The notes below the pieces were generated by a model. It searched no databases. It was not told the DNA's origin and saw nothing but the letters and a program-made list of their open reading frames with translations. A DNA stretch of 64,000 nt, taken from Isoetes taiwanensis. Lineage: Eukaryota; Streptophyta; Lycopodiopsida; Isoetales; Isoetaceae. The position numbers were made by a program, and so were the translations under genes. Below are positions 8,552 to 20,799 of the stretch, piece after piece (position 1 is the stretch's first letter; every line of letters starts with the position of its first letter). Where the stretch lies: positions 1,994,777 through 2,058,776 of the forward strand of contig JAJEKV010000036.1 in the NCBI GenBank assembly GCA_021234155.1. Reading direction: 5' to 3'.

Positions 8552-10881
8552 TTTGCTCAGAATGATTTGTCGCACCATTCCAATTCCTCCCCTGCCTTAT
8601 CTCTCTTGCACTTCCACCGTTTATTTTGACCATTGCCCCCTTCTTCATTCCCTCCCTGCACAAAAGTTGCAAATTAACCCTTCTAATTTTGTGCCATCTT
8701 CAGAATTCATCCCGCCACTTGATGGGCAAGATATAATGACTCATGTAAGTATATGCATGCTTGACATGCATGCAAGACATAACATGCATGCAAGATGGAA
8801 CATGCATGCAAGATAGAACATGCATGCAGCATGGCTAGCATATAAGCAAGAGTTTCTTGGAGAGCTTAGTGGAGAATGAAGACGTGAAGGTTTTTGCAAG
8901 AGAAGGCAACCTGGAGCATGAAGGCAAAGAAGAATTGCACTGGGAGGATTGGCGGATCAAGTGAGGATGCCAGAGCTTGGGAACGGCATCAAATATTCTT
9001 CTATCAGGTGGGGTTTGTATTGATTCTTGAGGTGACATATGCTACAACTAGGCATGATTAGAATATGATTTGTGATGAGAGGATGTGGTGCCTATGTACC
9101 GATGTGGAATCAGGGACATAAAGAAGTGATTTTCTGCTGTAAGTGCTATCTGGCCCATGAGATGCAGGTTAAATCATGCCGGAAATGCATGAGAAGAGGC
9201 CGAAAGTGATGCTAAAGGGCCGTTTTAGAAGAATCAAGGGCCAAATTGTGGAATTAGAGGTCAGAATAGCCATTCTACATGCAATCCAACTGCCTCAAAA
9301 GTGGTCTTCAGCCTTTGTCGATTTATGTTCTTGGGTCTTTTTGTCTGGTTGGTGTTTTTCTGTCATTATCTATTATATCTAACAATTATCAATTTATTAC
9401 ATGAAGTAGAGATTGAGGTGTTAAATATAGGAGCCATGTATCTAGTGCATGAGAGCTTGAATGAAGATATCATATTCAAGAGATCTTGGAAGAAAGGTAG
9501 TAATTCTAGTAAGAACATGCATTGCGGTGGATCACTAAACTTATTTACCTAAGAAAATATAAAACCTAAGCTTAATAATTCCCAAGCTAAAGAGTTATTA
9601 TATATTTTGGCTCATGGAGATGGGGCCTAGGCCTGGAATCCTTTGACAGGTGATATAAGCAGTTGCGATCAGGAGGCCCTATGGAATTTAAGCTGGAAAG
9701 ATGTAATTTGGAGGCTCTATTTTAATTGTGCTATTAAATTGATTAGCTAAGGAAGTGGTATTTAAATTATAAAACATTGAAACCATAGCTAGAGATGGCT
9801 TAAGAAATTAATGTTGTGAAGTGGACTATATCTACACCAAAGAAGTGGTTCCAGCTTGCTACATCGTCTGGGTTGGTTGGTTATTGGGATTTCATCACCG
9901 AAATGACTACTTCAACATGGGCAGTTGTATGGGCAACTTCGGCAAGTGGCTAGGGTATGGTTTAGACACATGTGTATGGTAAATAACTAATGAACAACAC
10001 ATGTCATCGTCTCAATCATTGTGTCACAGTGTCTTGATATTTTGTTATGTACTTGGATCCTCCCGGCCGGACTTCTAGGTTCTGGGGCCCGGGTTGCTTC
10101 TGCAAGATGACTCATGTTTCTATGTTCTATGTATTTGTGCTCTGCGGACACCGGCATTAGTTCTCCTGGCCGGATTGCTACGCCGATCAACTCTTGTGAA
10201 CTCCCATGGTAAGAGGTCCTCCGCACGATCGGGTCGAGAGGGTATGCGATACGAGGTTCACCCCACCACCTCGCTGTGGCTTCAATGTAAGTCGGCCGAG
10301 CTGCTATCCCGCTAATCTGGCCTCAGATGTAGGTCGGCCGAGCTACCCATTGTCCCGGAGTTTGTTCATGATGGTTTGGTACTTTAGTTATGTTCTTTTC
10401 TCTGGATGTTCATGATTTGATGTCATCGTCTAGCATTGCACCATAGGCTTTTGTGTCTTGAGTTGTTTATGTTCTTGTTATGCAAGATTCCAGAGTGTTT
10501 CCATGTATGCAGAGGCAGCTATGGGATCCCCACTTAGTCACGAGGACTAACCCCTTTGAGTGCATGCAGTGATTGAGCAAGGTGGTGCTCGGGCCAGTAG
10601 CAGTGATACTGTTCAGGATCGTGGCTGACCTTGGAGTTTTCTAGAAGCTGAATCTTAGCTTTGGTTTTTGAATAAATCTATTACGGATGTATTTCTCTTG
10701 AACTATATTACAATAGTTGGATATTAGTTATATAAAAAGGGAATCATTCTCCATTATTTATTGGAAGATTAAATTCTTCACCAACATAGTTGATTAAAGT
10801 TTTCATATCAACATAGATCTAGCCTTAAGTATAGACAAGATCCCAAGTTGCCAGGAGGGTCAACTCGGCAGGCTTGTTACA
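8552..10881 (+). mobile_element. LTR retrotransposon, 5' LTR
   Basis: About 2.3 kb that matches 11165-11668 plus 20800-22446 in order and orientation. The 3' end is CTTGTTACA, followed one base later by a primer-binding site. The first ~160 bp (8552-8710) have no counterpart in the 3' LTR, probably because of a deletion there. An 18-bp motif with core CATGCATGCAAGAT is repeated near the LTR start (8755-8830), with one unit more than in the 3' LTR. The preceding 5 bp GTATC match the 5 bp after the 3' LTR. No coding sequence is seen; small frames such as 9176-9382 are shared LTR sequence. Confidence 0.83.
8755..8830. repeat. CATGCATGCAAGAT 18-bp tandem motif in the LTR
   Basis: Four imperfect 18-bp units containing ATGCATGC. 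The matching place in the 3' LTR (11209-11275) has one unit fewer, showing copy-number slippage since insertion. Confidence 0.8.
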
Positions 10882-11164
10882 GTTGGCATCAGAGCCAAGT
10901 TGGATCCTTGCGTGTTGATATTTATTTACAGATTACAGGTTGGATCCTTAGCTATTGCGATGGTGGATCATAGATCAAGTTGAGGTAAGGGTTCTTCTCG
11001 TAGTATGCTCAGTAAGATGGATGGCAGTTATACTTCTAAGGTAAAGTTTTGATTTGAGTTAAAGTTGTGATACATTTGAGACATTTGAATCATAGAATGC
11101 TTCAGTATATCCATAGTGACCCATGAGGACATGGGTTAAATTTAGAAGGAGAGATCAGAACGAT
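10882..11164 (+). mobile_element. Remnant internal region with tRNA-iMet primer-binding site
   Basis: Only about 283 bp separate the two LTRs. TGGCATCAGAGCC at 10884-10896 differs by one base from the usual plant initiator-Met primer-binding site TGGTATCAGAGC. No gag or pol is present. Because the 3' LTR also lacks its first ~160 bp, a single deletion removing the internal genes and the LTR start is the simplest explanation. Confidence 0.72.
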
Positions 11165-11817
11165 CCCCGCCACTTGATGGGCCAAAGATAATGCTCATCA
11201 TAAAGCGCGATATGCATGCTTGACATGCATGCAAGATGGAACATGCATGCAAGATAGAACATGCATGCAGCATGGCTAGCATATAAGCAAGAGTTTCTTG
11301 GAGAGCTTAGTGGAGAATGAAGACGTGAAGGTTTTTGCAAGAGAAGGCAACCTGGAGCATGAAGGCAAAGAAGAATTGCACTGAGAGGATTGGCGGATCA
11401 AGTGAGGATGCCAGAGCTTGAGAACGGCATCAAATATTCTTCTATCAGGTGGGGTTCGTATTGATTCTTGAGGTGACATATGCTACAACTAGGCATGATT
11501 AGAATATGATTTGTGATGAGAGGATGTGGTGCCTATGTACCGATGTGGAATCAGGGACATAAGGAAGTGATTTTTCACTGAAGTGCTATCCGCCCATGAG
11601 ATGCGTAAAAGGTTAAATCATGCCGGAAATGCATGAGAAGAGGCCGAAAGTGATGCTAAAGGGCCGTTGGGTGTAAATATGGTTCTGCTACCCAAAAAAG
11701 CGCGAAAGCACTAAGCACTTAAAGCACTTAGAGGTCGACAAAAATGTGACTTAGCTCGATCTCGGTTTCCGCTGCCAATTTTCCTCCCCATTTCCTCGTT
11801 TCATTCCCGACATTACA

Positions 11818-14805
11818 ATGAGTTTCCCTAATCCCTTCGGCACACAACAATTGATCGTTTCTCAAGCAACTAATCTTCCCTCAATCAAGCGAAATGGCGA
11901 CGGGGGCGTAAACGGTCAAGATTTTTCGAGATTTACTGACTTATCAAATCCAGGGCTTGCAACCAAGTGCAAAATACAACTGGTTAGTCAAAAAATGTTT
12001 CACAGAACAATGGGAATCGTTTAGCAGGAACCTTCCAATCTAAGTCTGCAATCAAGGTTCGATTTGTCAAACCACATTTGAGGGCCAAATTGGATAGATT
12101 GCGAAAATTTTCTACCCGCATCGGCCCCGTAACAATGAAGTAAGAAAACAAAGCTTGCTTATGCTTTTGCATGGGAAAATTGCCACTGAAGGGTCGGATG
12201 ATCCCCGGGGCATAAGATCAATTGGGCTGCATATGGCGCCACGAGGTTGTAATTTATCCAAAATGCAGGCCCGAAAAAGAAGGTTGAAAAGTAAAAGTTG
12301 AAGTGGATTTGAAGCCCGATATTTCGCAAAAGAAATTAGTAAGTCTATCCTAGATCAGAATGATTTGAAGCATAACCCGCAATTAGTGACGTAAAGAATT
12401 GGTATGCTTGAAAATAAAACGGCAGAGATGGGAAAGGAAATGCAAACTCTTGTTGTTAACTTGCAATGCCGATGAGAAGATATAATGACAAGATCTATAA
12501 GACATTGTCCGATAAAAGAATTTCTATTGAAGAGCTTAAGTCCAGAGGATTGCAGAGAAGAAGGCTTTGGTTAGCACAATGGAAATGGAGATTTAAATAA
12601 AGGGAGTTGGAAAGGAAGTCGATGTTTGAGGAGCACGATATGAGTCGTTGGAGTCTATTTGCAAAACCAGAAGATCCGCATCTTCTTGTGAAGAAAATTT
12701 CATTGGAGGCTAAATTGGTTGAAAAAGAGATCGAGATCACTCTACCAAAGAACATTTGAGCAACCTTGAAAGTTTGAGGGAGGATAACCAACACTCCTTT
12801 ACGCATCAACACTATTAAAAGAACACTTCCGGTTTTTCAAGAAAGTTCTTGTATCGCTTGTGGTTTAACATTTCATGATAAATACAAAATGTCATTAGTT
12901 TTGGAATGTCAACATGAGTACCATTTGATGTGTCTTTGCATTGTTAAGAGAAGGGAAATGTTTGAAATGTGAATCACATATTCTCGAAGATCTTTATGCT
13001 GAACTTGGGATGACTACTCCAACAGAATAGAGCAAAGTTGCTTCTTTTGATCCTATAAAATTAACAAGAAAACGATCCGGGTCAAACACGCTTAGGGTTG
13101 ATTTGGGATCTAATGTAGTTCGAGGCGGATGAAGTTCATGATGATGTTTACTTCAAATCCCTTCTACTAGCTCAAAGAGGAAGAAAAAGCAAGTTGTGAT
13201 TCCTGATTACATTCCGGATGAAGTGAATTTAGGATGTAAAGATGTGAGTCCAAGGTACCGAGAAGTGCCAAAGTTCTAAAGTGGGGATCGTAATTGGAGG
13301 CGCATTATTGGGAATGATGACAATGAAGTTGACCATGTGTTAGATACTTCAACAAGTAAGAAGAAACTGAAAGAGGTTAAGAAGAAAGGCACAGAAGGGA
13401 CAAGTAAGAAGAATCTGAAAGAGGTTAACAAGAAAGTGGATCCAATCAGAAAGTATCCATTGAGGAAGAGAAAGAAATTTGAATCTGCGTATGTGGGAGG
13501 ACCGTGAGCTGCCAGAAATAAGATTCCTCATGTTGATCTTACATTTGGTCAAGGCATTCAAGTGGGAGAATCAAGATGCAAAGACAATCTGAAGGTATAA
13601 ACATTAATCTTGAAAAGTAATGGATGCTCTTATGGGAAAGTCAAACATCTCTTTGAGAGCACTAATTCATAAGTTGTAATGTTCGGTATTCACAAATCGT
13701 CCCCAATCAAGAGGACTTTTGTGTTTCCAATTTAACTTCCAGGTCTACATATGACTTTTTAATTTGAATTCATCCTTTAATTTATCATTCAAACTTGTAT
13801 TCACTTAATTAATTGTCTAACTAATAGGTCATCCGACTTGATAAGCACAATTGTTGACAAAGTAGTTCTACAGATGGGGACTTCACCGTTTCCTATCTAA
13901 ACTACCAGGTTTATGAAACTTTAATTTGAATTTATATGTGTGTATTATTTTGTTATGGTTGTATTTACTTAATTAGTTGGCTGTATTTTAGGTCAATCGA
14001 GGTTGCAAAAGCACAAGTGCACCTGACATGCAAGTAATACCTAGTATTCAAAAGAAACTTTTGATACTAGATCTCAATGGTGTGCTGGTGAAGACCATTA
14101 TGAAAAAAAATGCAACCAAAGAAGAATTAAGAAGGCTAAGTTCTCAATTATTGAGAGCATCAACCACAAACAAACTTGTGGTATTCAAAGGGCCAAGTTC
14201 AAGTTGAGGAGGTGACCAAATTGTTTGACATTGCAATTTGGTCCTCCATGAATAGCTTTAATGTGAATGAGGTTGTTACAGTTATAGATCCTTCTTATGT
14301 AGAGAACTTTGTATTTGTTTGGGACCACACAGTTGTGATGAGATGCCTTTCAAATGGCCTATTCATAGTGCAAATCCAGTTTTCATGAAGCCAACGTGCA
14401 TATAAAGTCTATGAAGCTTTCCACAAAGTATGGGAAGAATGTAATTCTTACTTGAGATGATTCAATATACAAGACTTTTTGTCTCCACCATTCACTTCCA
14501 TCATGGTGCCTACTTTTGTTAATGATGAGAATGATAATATTTTGAATAGTTACTTGCTTCCAATACTTCAAAGGTTGCGAGGTTGAAGACATGACCGATG
14601 TCTTTGAAAAAGAGAAACCGGCGTGAAGCATACACAAGAACGTCCCTTGGTGTTCTTGATGCACTATCTGAATTTGACATTGGTCAAGATCGTAAGGAAA
14701 TTAGTGAAAACATATTGCAAGGGGATGGAATGGTTAGTGGAAAATCATGGTCATATTTTCAGTTCTGATCAGTTGGTTCAGCTTTTGAAACATATGACAG
14801 TTTGA
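11818..14805 (+). pseudogene. F1: coiled coil, RING-like, basic region, FCP1/NIF-like phosphatase
   Basis: It starts 149 bp inside the TIR with ATG (MSFPNPFGTQQLIVSQ). A coiled-coil-like stretch covers about 12470-12770 (EELKSRGLQRRRLWLAQWKW; KKISLEAKLVEKEIEITL). A RING-like finger at about 12847-13000 reads CIACGLTFHDKYK, ECQHEYHLMC, then CLKCESHILEDLYAELGM after a shift. A basic region lies at 13340-13530 (KKLKEVKKKG; RKYPLRKRKKFES). A HAD phosphatase of the FCP1 / NLI-interacting-factor type starts near 14040: KKLLILDLNGVLVKTIM, FDIAIWSSMNSFNVNEVV, FVWDHTVVM, NPVFMKP, and a DDSIYK near 14455. The second catalytic Asp is Asn (DLN), as in the plant DLNG subgroup. Introns and frameshifts break it. 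Its role in transposition is unknown. Confidence 0.7.
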
Positions 14806-15051
14806 AGTGTACTTGTTTATTTCCATTTTCTACATATGCCTCAATTTTGGACAATAGAGGCAATACTATATGAGTGCAGAAATGCCTCAATTTTGTATAC
14901 TCAATGATATAAATGCTGGAAGATATGTGTTTGTGGCTATCCAATTGTTTGTCTTTGTTCTTTCAAACAGGTTTGGAGTCTCAAATTACAATGTATGATG
15001 TTTGTGAATGCTTACAATACCTTCATAATGTGAAGGTAGGTGGAAGACTAC

Positions 15052-18000
15052 TCATAATGTGCTGGTAAGTGTCTTACGCCATGATAAAAAATTTGGATGA
15101 TCTGCATTTGCAATCATATGAAACTTAGAAAGTCTGACAAGATGGCTATATACACTGGCCACTGGCATGTCCTGCAACAGTTCAAAAGTTAGACCACCAT
15201 CAATCTGCTTATAGTAGTGTCCTGTCACAATAACTTCTTCAATCCCAAAAACATTTCCCCATTCATCCTTGTAATCTTCTAGCAAAGTAGTCTTTGCTTC
15301 AGTGCATTTTAGTACATAGAAATCTACCCCTTCATCATTCCCTTCTTCAGCATTTACAGCAAAATTGTCACCAACTTCTATCATGGAACTCATTAGACCA
15401 TCTTCATCCTCCTCTTCTTCTTCCTCACCATCATACTCGGCTTCATCTTGCAGATCAGTGCCATCACCTATACTCTTAGGCTCTTTCAACTTCAGCTCAA
15501 TCTTTTCCCAATCACCTATTCGACTCATACTGATGCATTTATCCCACTTAAATTGAGTGCAGTAGTTGCAAAAGCATGACAAAGTTCTATGAGCTACCTT
15601 CAAAGAATTCTCCTTGTCACATGGTCTTATGCAATGTAGCTTTGTTGTTCCCTTTAAAGTATGACATTCAAATCTGTCTGATCTATCTATCTTTGAAGAC
15701 TCAATTTCCCAGAAATACCGTAACAATATGATGAACGTAAGTGCTTGAAGTGCTTTACACCCAAATTTCATGACAATCAAGAAACTTGCAAATACCTTTC
15801 AAAGAATGATGAATTACAAAAAGGCACGCATTGGCGTTCCTTTTTAAAGTGAGGCATGAGAATATCTATGATCTATCTATATTTGAAGACTCTACATCAT
15901 AGAAATACCTGTAACAATAAGTGCTGTAAGTGCTTAGGTGCGTACAGTGTTTGACAACCAGAATTCATAACAGGCAAGAAAGTTAGCAAGTTTCTAATAA
16001 AGTAGAATTGCAAGTAAACATAGAATTTACCTTTTGATATCAATTATCGATGGATGATTTTGAAAGTACCATTGGAGAAATGCAACCACCTCCTTTGCAC
16101 ATTGCAATTTCCAGCCATTATACTTCATTTGCTCTTGAGTTAATATCCTTTTTATAACTGCTCCAGCACCATCATGCTCACCTTTGCCATGTGAACTAGC
16201 AAAAAAATTCCATAGAAGCTCCTTTCCCATTCTCCCATAAAACCTAAAGTGGAAAGGTCTCGAAGACTTGAACTGTGTAGAACATCCATCACTCCAAAAC
16301 ACATGTTTCTTATATTCAACTCCGATACTTGCCAGCCAATCAGCATGCATTTGTAGACAATGTTGGACATATTCTGTGTCATGTGTTTTGTCATCACTAA
16401 TATAGAAATGAGTTTCCTTGACAATACCTTTGAGAGTTTGTTTCCTTCTCTCTTTGGCTGAGTCCTTTTTCTTCTTGCATTTCTCTTCCTCTTTCTTTTT
16501 TCTTTCTTCTTCTTCTTCTTCTTCTTCTTTCCTTATCCTTCTGTAAGTTATATGCACTAGAATTGACACACGGTCGGTATGCCAATGACAAGATTGAGCT
16601 TCCTGTTGGATCTTAAATCCATAATTTTCAGCAAAATCTATAATATAGAAACAATGGTATCATCTTGAAGTGTTTCCAAGCATTTCTGAATTCCTTGGCT
16701 TGCCAATGAGCTCTATAATTATGTGGCAAAAAGATTTCATTGTCTTTGTTGCATGCTCATTAAATTCAAAAGGACTACCAGATTTAGGTTAATCTTGTAA
16801 CCTTGCAGGTGTTCTTAGATGACTTCAAGGTATTCTTCCTCTTCCTTTGGACTTCTTCTTTGCCATGTTAAAGTCAATTGATCAGCTCATAATATGGAAG
16901 TATACTTGAATCATGCTTTTCAGTAGTTACTAATGCACTTTCCAATATAATTCAAAAGTCATTACCTTTTTCAAATACTTTCCAATTCACAATAATGATA
17001 TTCTTCTTATTCCTCTCTTTAGGACATGTTGGTAACTTTTGCAATACATTATAGCAAACTATTCAAATACAAAATAACATTACAGGTTGAAACAAATGAA
17101 ACCATGTACTCACTTCTTTAAGCCACACTTTGTACAATTTTGCATCGAGACATGCATGTTTATGCCACTCATCACTCTCATCCTTTTTGGCGGACCACCA
17201 TTCTCCAATAGTCACTACTTGATTTGATAGTGTTCTCCTTGGCCATGCAGATCCCCACAGGTACAATCCTTATGAACACCATGTAGATCTGTCCTCATAT
17301 TGTTGATGGCTGCCTTACCAAATTCAAGATGCAAATGGTATTGGCAACAACAAGTCTCCCTTTCTTGAAGTTTTCTTACATAGCTTGGCCAGGTTTCTCA
17401 AAAGCTTCTTTGGGACATCTTTATATTAGGATGTTCCTTCTTGAAAGCAAGGTACAATTGAACCGAACACAATGGCGGTCATAAATTTAATTATTTAAAC
17501 ACATAGAGAATGAAAACATTAGTGCATAACATGGTAAATTTTGGCTTGAAACTAATTACATGTCATTTTAAGACAAATGAATAGGATGATCAATTTTCTC
17601 ACCGTTTTCAGTCAAATGCTTCCTCACATGCTTCTTGTAAGGAGAAACTCTAGTATTCTCATCTTAGAACTTCCTCACAATGGCTATTTCTTGGTGAGAA
17701 TGCATCATTTCTTTTCTTTCTTTCAAACATTGACCAACGGCCAGTTTCAGACTCTGCAAGTACACGTCTTCTAAATGCCATGGAAATACTTTTTCTTGGA
17801 ACAGATAGAACCCTTGAAAGATGAGATTGATTAATCCCTCGATGAAGATCTTTTGCCATTTGAAGGGGTGCTTTTCTTGCTTGCGGGTGTTCTTATCATT
17901 TTTGTGATTGCATTGTGTCTCTAACATTCACAAAGCAGGGCTTTTCATTCTGGCCAAATCCACGGGATCACGGTACATGTGCTTGCATAGGCAAATGCTT

Positions 18001-18240
18001 GTTTCTTTTGAAAAAGTCTTTGAAGAACTCTCCCTTTGTCCAAATCCTCGAAGCGTTCCTCACAATATGATTAAAAAATCATCTAGCTCTTTTGAGAGTT
18101 CTTGCAATCTTCTTTGGTGAGCCATCCTCTTCTCTTCTTATCATTTGGTGGTTTGTTTTCCTTTTCCCTTTCTTTCATTCTCTTTCTCGATTCTCTTTTC
18201 TACCCTTGGACATATTTCTATGCGACAATGGGATGGCGAT
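15052..18240 (-). pseudogene. T1: putative RNase H-like transposase of E1
   Basis: Reading N to C on the - strand: a Lys/Glu-rich start; RNASRIWTKGEFFKDFF; SPYKKHVRKHLTENGEKIDH; AFKKEHPNIKMSQRSFE; a Cys-rich part (RETCCCQYHLHLE...CTCG; WHKHACLDAK); IDFAENYGFKIQQEAQSCHW; SILVHITYRR; a Glu/Lys tract from (CTT)n; KETHFYISDDKTHDTEYVQH; FWSDGCSTQFKSSRPFHF; WNFFASSHGKGEHDGAGAVI; then AHRTLSCFCNYC; and a C-terminal domain (DFYVLKCTEA; VTGHYYKQIDGGLTFELL) with stop at 15052. By recall, this architecture matches uncharacterised transposase-like proteins of fish, corals and some plants. The Asp of DFA, SDG and HDG are the candidate acidic triad (inference). Introns are present, and a shift precedes DFAENY. 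Confidence 0.8.
15365..15480 (-). other. Acidic linker in T1
   Basis: A Glu/Asp run (GEEEEEEDEDG) joins the Cys-rich module to the C-terminal GDNFAV...FYVLKC domain. The complementary + strand gives long Ser/His frames that are shadows. Confidence 0.7.
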
Positions 18241-18259
18241 TGGTCCCTTATATGATCAT

Positions 18260-20370
18260 CACAGGGTCCTTAATTACATTGCCTCCTTTGGTAGGTGATA
18301 TTCTTCAATTCACGGAGGAGGAAGTCAAAGAAGGATGCGGCATCTATCTAATGGCAAGTCTCCACGATCTTCAAGGTTTGCAAGCGAAATTGCTTAAATG
18401 GGGTCCGCTGTGCTTCCAATCATCACTACTCTTTTAAATCAAGCTTTGCAAAGGCTTGCCAGAAACTTGGGCTTTGTCGATGGAGTCGTACCAATTTACA
18501 AAGCGGTGATAAGCATGACCCTTCTAATTATCGCATGATCATGGTAAGTTCCATATTTTCAAAGCTCTTAGCCAGTCTTCTTGAAGCGATTGACATCATG
18601 GGCGAGAACATCTTGGTGTATGCGTCTTTGTAGGGACTGAGCGAGGCTTTTCGTCCATGCCATTCTACAATAGACCATATTTTCACATTGCGCATGCTTA
18701 TTGAACATAGTCGAAGTTTGAAACAAGACCTCTATATATGCTTTGTAGATTTTGCATACTGCTTTTGATACAGTACCACGCGAGCTTCTTTGGCAGCGCT
18801 TGCAGGCACTTGGGGTTCCACAAGATCTTCAAAATGCAGTTTATCGGCTCTATGAAAGGGTTTTTGCTAAATTTCCAGCATCAGGTACTCAAATCACTAG
18901 CAATATTGAGTTCTACCAGGTTGCCCTTTATCTCCCTACACTTTTGGCTTGTACATTGATCAATTGGAAGAATGGCTTGATAATCATGGCGGCGGAGGTC
19001 CACATTTTGTGCACTATATCATTAGGCAACTTATGTATGCCGATGATGTTTCACCGGCACATACAATTGCTAGTATCACGACAACATTTACATGCTCGGT
19101 TTACGTGAGAACAGTGTCGTGTTAATCTGCAAAGACCAAGCTTTTGGTAGTTCAATCTTCGTCACAATGTTCCCCTATGCACTATGATGGCCAGCGAAGT
19201 TGAAGTTGTAGATAGCTACAAGTATCTTGGTGTAGAATTACGTAGAACACACACTGCAGGAGACGATGTATTACCAAGCGGGTGGGCTGCTGGATGGAAG
19301 CACTCTATGCAATGCAAAACAATTGTTTTCGTACGAGAAATTCATGATTAGCCCGCGGAAAGCCCACTTGTTTTGAGGGCTTTGGTAGAGCACTTTTTCT
19401 TGTATGGTTACGAAGTGTGGGGGCACGCCATTAGTGCTAGTGCTTGGGAGGCTTGGGCGGGTGCAAAAGTCCTTTCTCACTACAGCCTTGGAGTTAAAAA
19501 GCGATTTGCCCTATGCTATTCTTTTACAAGAGCGAGGGTTTTGGCCTCTTCAACATTACGCCATGAGCGCCATCTCCACTATATATGCATAAGGTGCACC
19601 ACATGGGCGATGTTAGGTATCTGTTCTTGCACTTGCCATGGCTGAATCTCTTAAGCGTTTGAAGCGATGTTGGAAAGGCATTGCACTACATGGTTTTGCG
19701 TTGGTACATTACAACCCGAGCCTTTGCGATGCTTGCCGGTTCACGATCACGAGCTTTTGCAACAATATCTTAATGGTCGTTTTTCTCAAAGATATGGGGC
19801 CAGGTTACTTTGGCCCAAGTGGCTGGTCATTATCATGCACACATAAATCCCACTTTGGCACCGGGGCCCCAAACTTATTGCTTGCTTCATTGTCAGGAAC
19901 AAGCTTGTAGCTATTGCATCAATCGCCGAGGGGGTCCCACAGGTCTGGTTGAGGCAATTAGATGGGGCGGCGCAAGTGCGCGAGAAGCGAGACTATGTGC
20001 CTGTTGCCAGTTACAGGTTATTGAAGATGAAAGCCATACTCTTCTGAGTTGCCCTGCTTTTGAGATAGTCCGGAATCATTTTTCGACCTTAGCATTCCAT
20101 TCCACGCTTCCACAACTCTCGGGCACCATCGTGCATGACTTGGCATTATACATACTTGAGGGTTCTAGATAAGCGTCTGCAATTACTGAGCCCTCGGTTA
20201 GTCATTATCTAAGCTTGTCTAGTATCATCATTCTGCCGCAAAGTTTTCCCTTGAAAACCTTTGGCGGGGTTTTTTAATCCTAGTAGTAATGATTGTACTA
20301 GCCCATTGTATGGGTCCCATGACCTATTGGTCTTTTGCGTGGGCGTTAAAAACTATTCTATTCTATTTTT
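18260..20370 (+). mobile_element. LINE B (non-LTR retrotransposon) inside E1, decayed
   Basis: The + strand in shifting frames reads FTEEEVKEG, then NGKSPRSSRF (finger region of RT), DPSNYRMIMVSSIFSKLLA, STIDHIFTLRMLIEHS, FDTVPRELLWQRLQALGVPQ, the catalytic box RQLMYADDV at about 19027-19053, DSYKYLGVELRR, LYGYEVWGHA, FLTTALELKSDLPYAILLQE, and a C-terminal zinc-knuckle-like ARLCACCQLQVIEDESHTLL followed by SCPAF. It ends with a stop at 20170 and a short TTCTATTC-rich tail near 20354. This differs from LINE A, whose YADD is followed by TFLFL and which has a zf-RVT C-terminus. Many stops; not active. Confidence 0.78.
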
Positions 20371-20799
20371 CCTCGGCTTCAAATTCCGGATAAATTTGCC
20401 TATTGTGATCATCGATGCTTTGAATTGGCGTGGTAACATGATAGTTTAGAATTGGGTGGGATTTTGATTGGAATGGGAATTGGAATTGAGAATTGGCCGT
20501 GAGCTCTCGACCATGACAACGAGCTTGGGAAGAATGACAATCCAAGAAAGAAAACTTTCCTCGAGAATCCCGCCATCGAGGAGATCCGATCATCAGGATC
20601 CGCCAAACTTGACAATTGCTCTAGCAATTGCGAACACATCCATGTCATGGGATCCCCCTCACTCAGGAACATGCATACTATTTGGAGTAACAACCCCGAG
20701 GTGGGTTGAGAAAAAATTCATCGAGCATGCACCACCTAAAGCACCTAAAGCACTTTGTGGGAAGGTGCTTTTTGGAATATGAGAACCATATTTACACCC
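20371..20799. other. Right subterminal region of E1
   Basis: Non-coding in appearance, ending in AAAGCAC-like repeats and the right TIR. The + frame 20468-20782 is open but has no similarity I recognise and runs into the TIR. Confidence 0.5.

Larger units (their letters stand above)
11669..20799. mobile_element. E1, 9.1 kb TIR DNA transposon with convergent genes F1 and T1
   Basis: The ends are an 18-bp perfect terminal inverted repeat, GGGTGTAAATATGGTTCT at 11669-11686 and its complement at 20782-20799. Both ends carry subterminal AAAGCAC-type repeats (11700-11735, 20730-20770). The uninterrupted sister LTR proves the insertion. The target duplication is GTT (exact 3 bp), or GTTT if one T was lost from the left copy; the related E3 and MITE insertions have 4 bp. 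Inside are F1 (+, 11818-14805) and T1 (-, 18240-15052), tail to tail, plus a LINE (+, about 18260-20370). I cannot place it in a named superfamily. Confidence 0.85.

Noticed and set aside
11130-11164. Polypurine tract before the 3' LTR
   Set aside because: AGAAGGAGAGATCAGAACG looks suitable, but the 3' LTR appears to lack its first ~160 bp, so this position is probably not the original LTR border.
15294-15556. Ser/His-rich frames on the + strand
   Set aside because: They are the complement of the acidic linker of T1.
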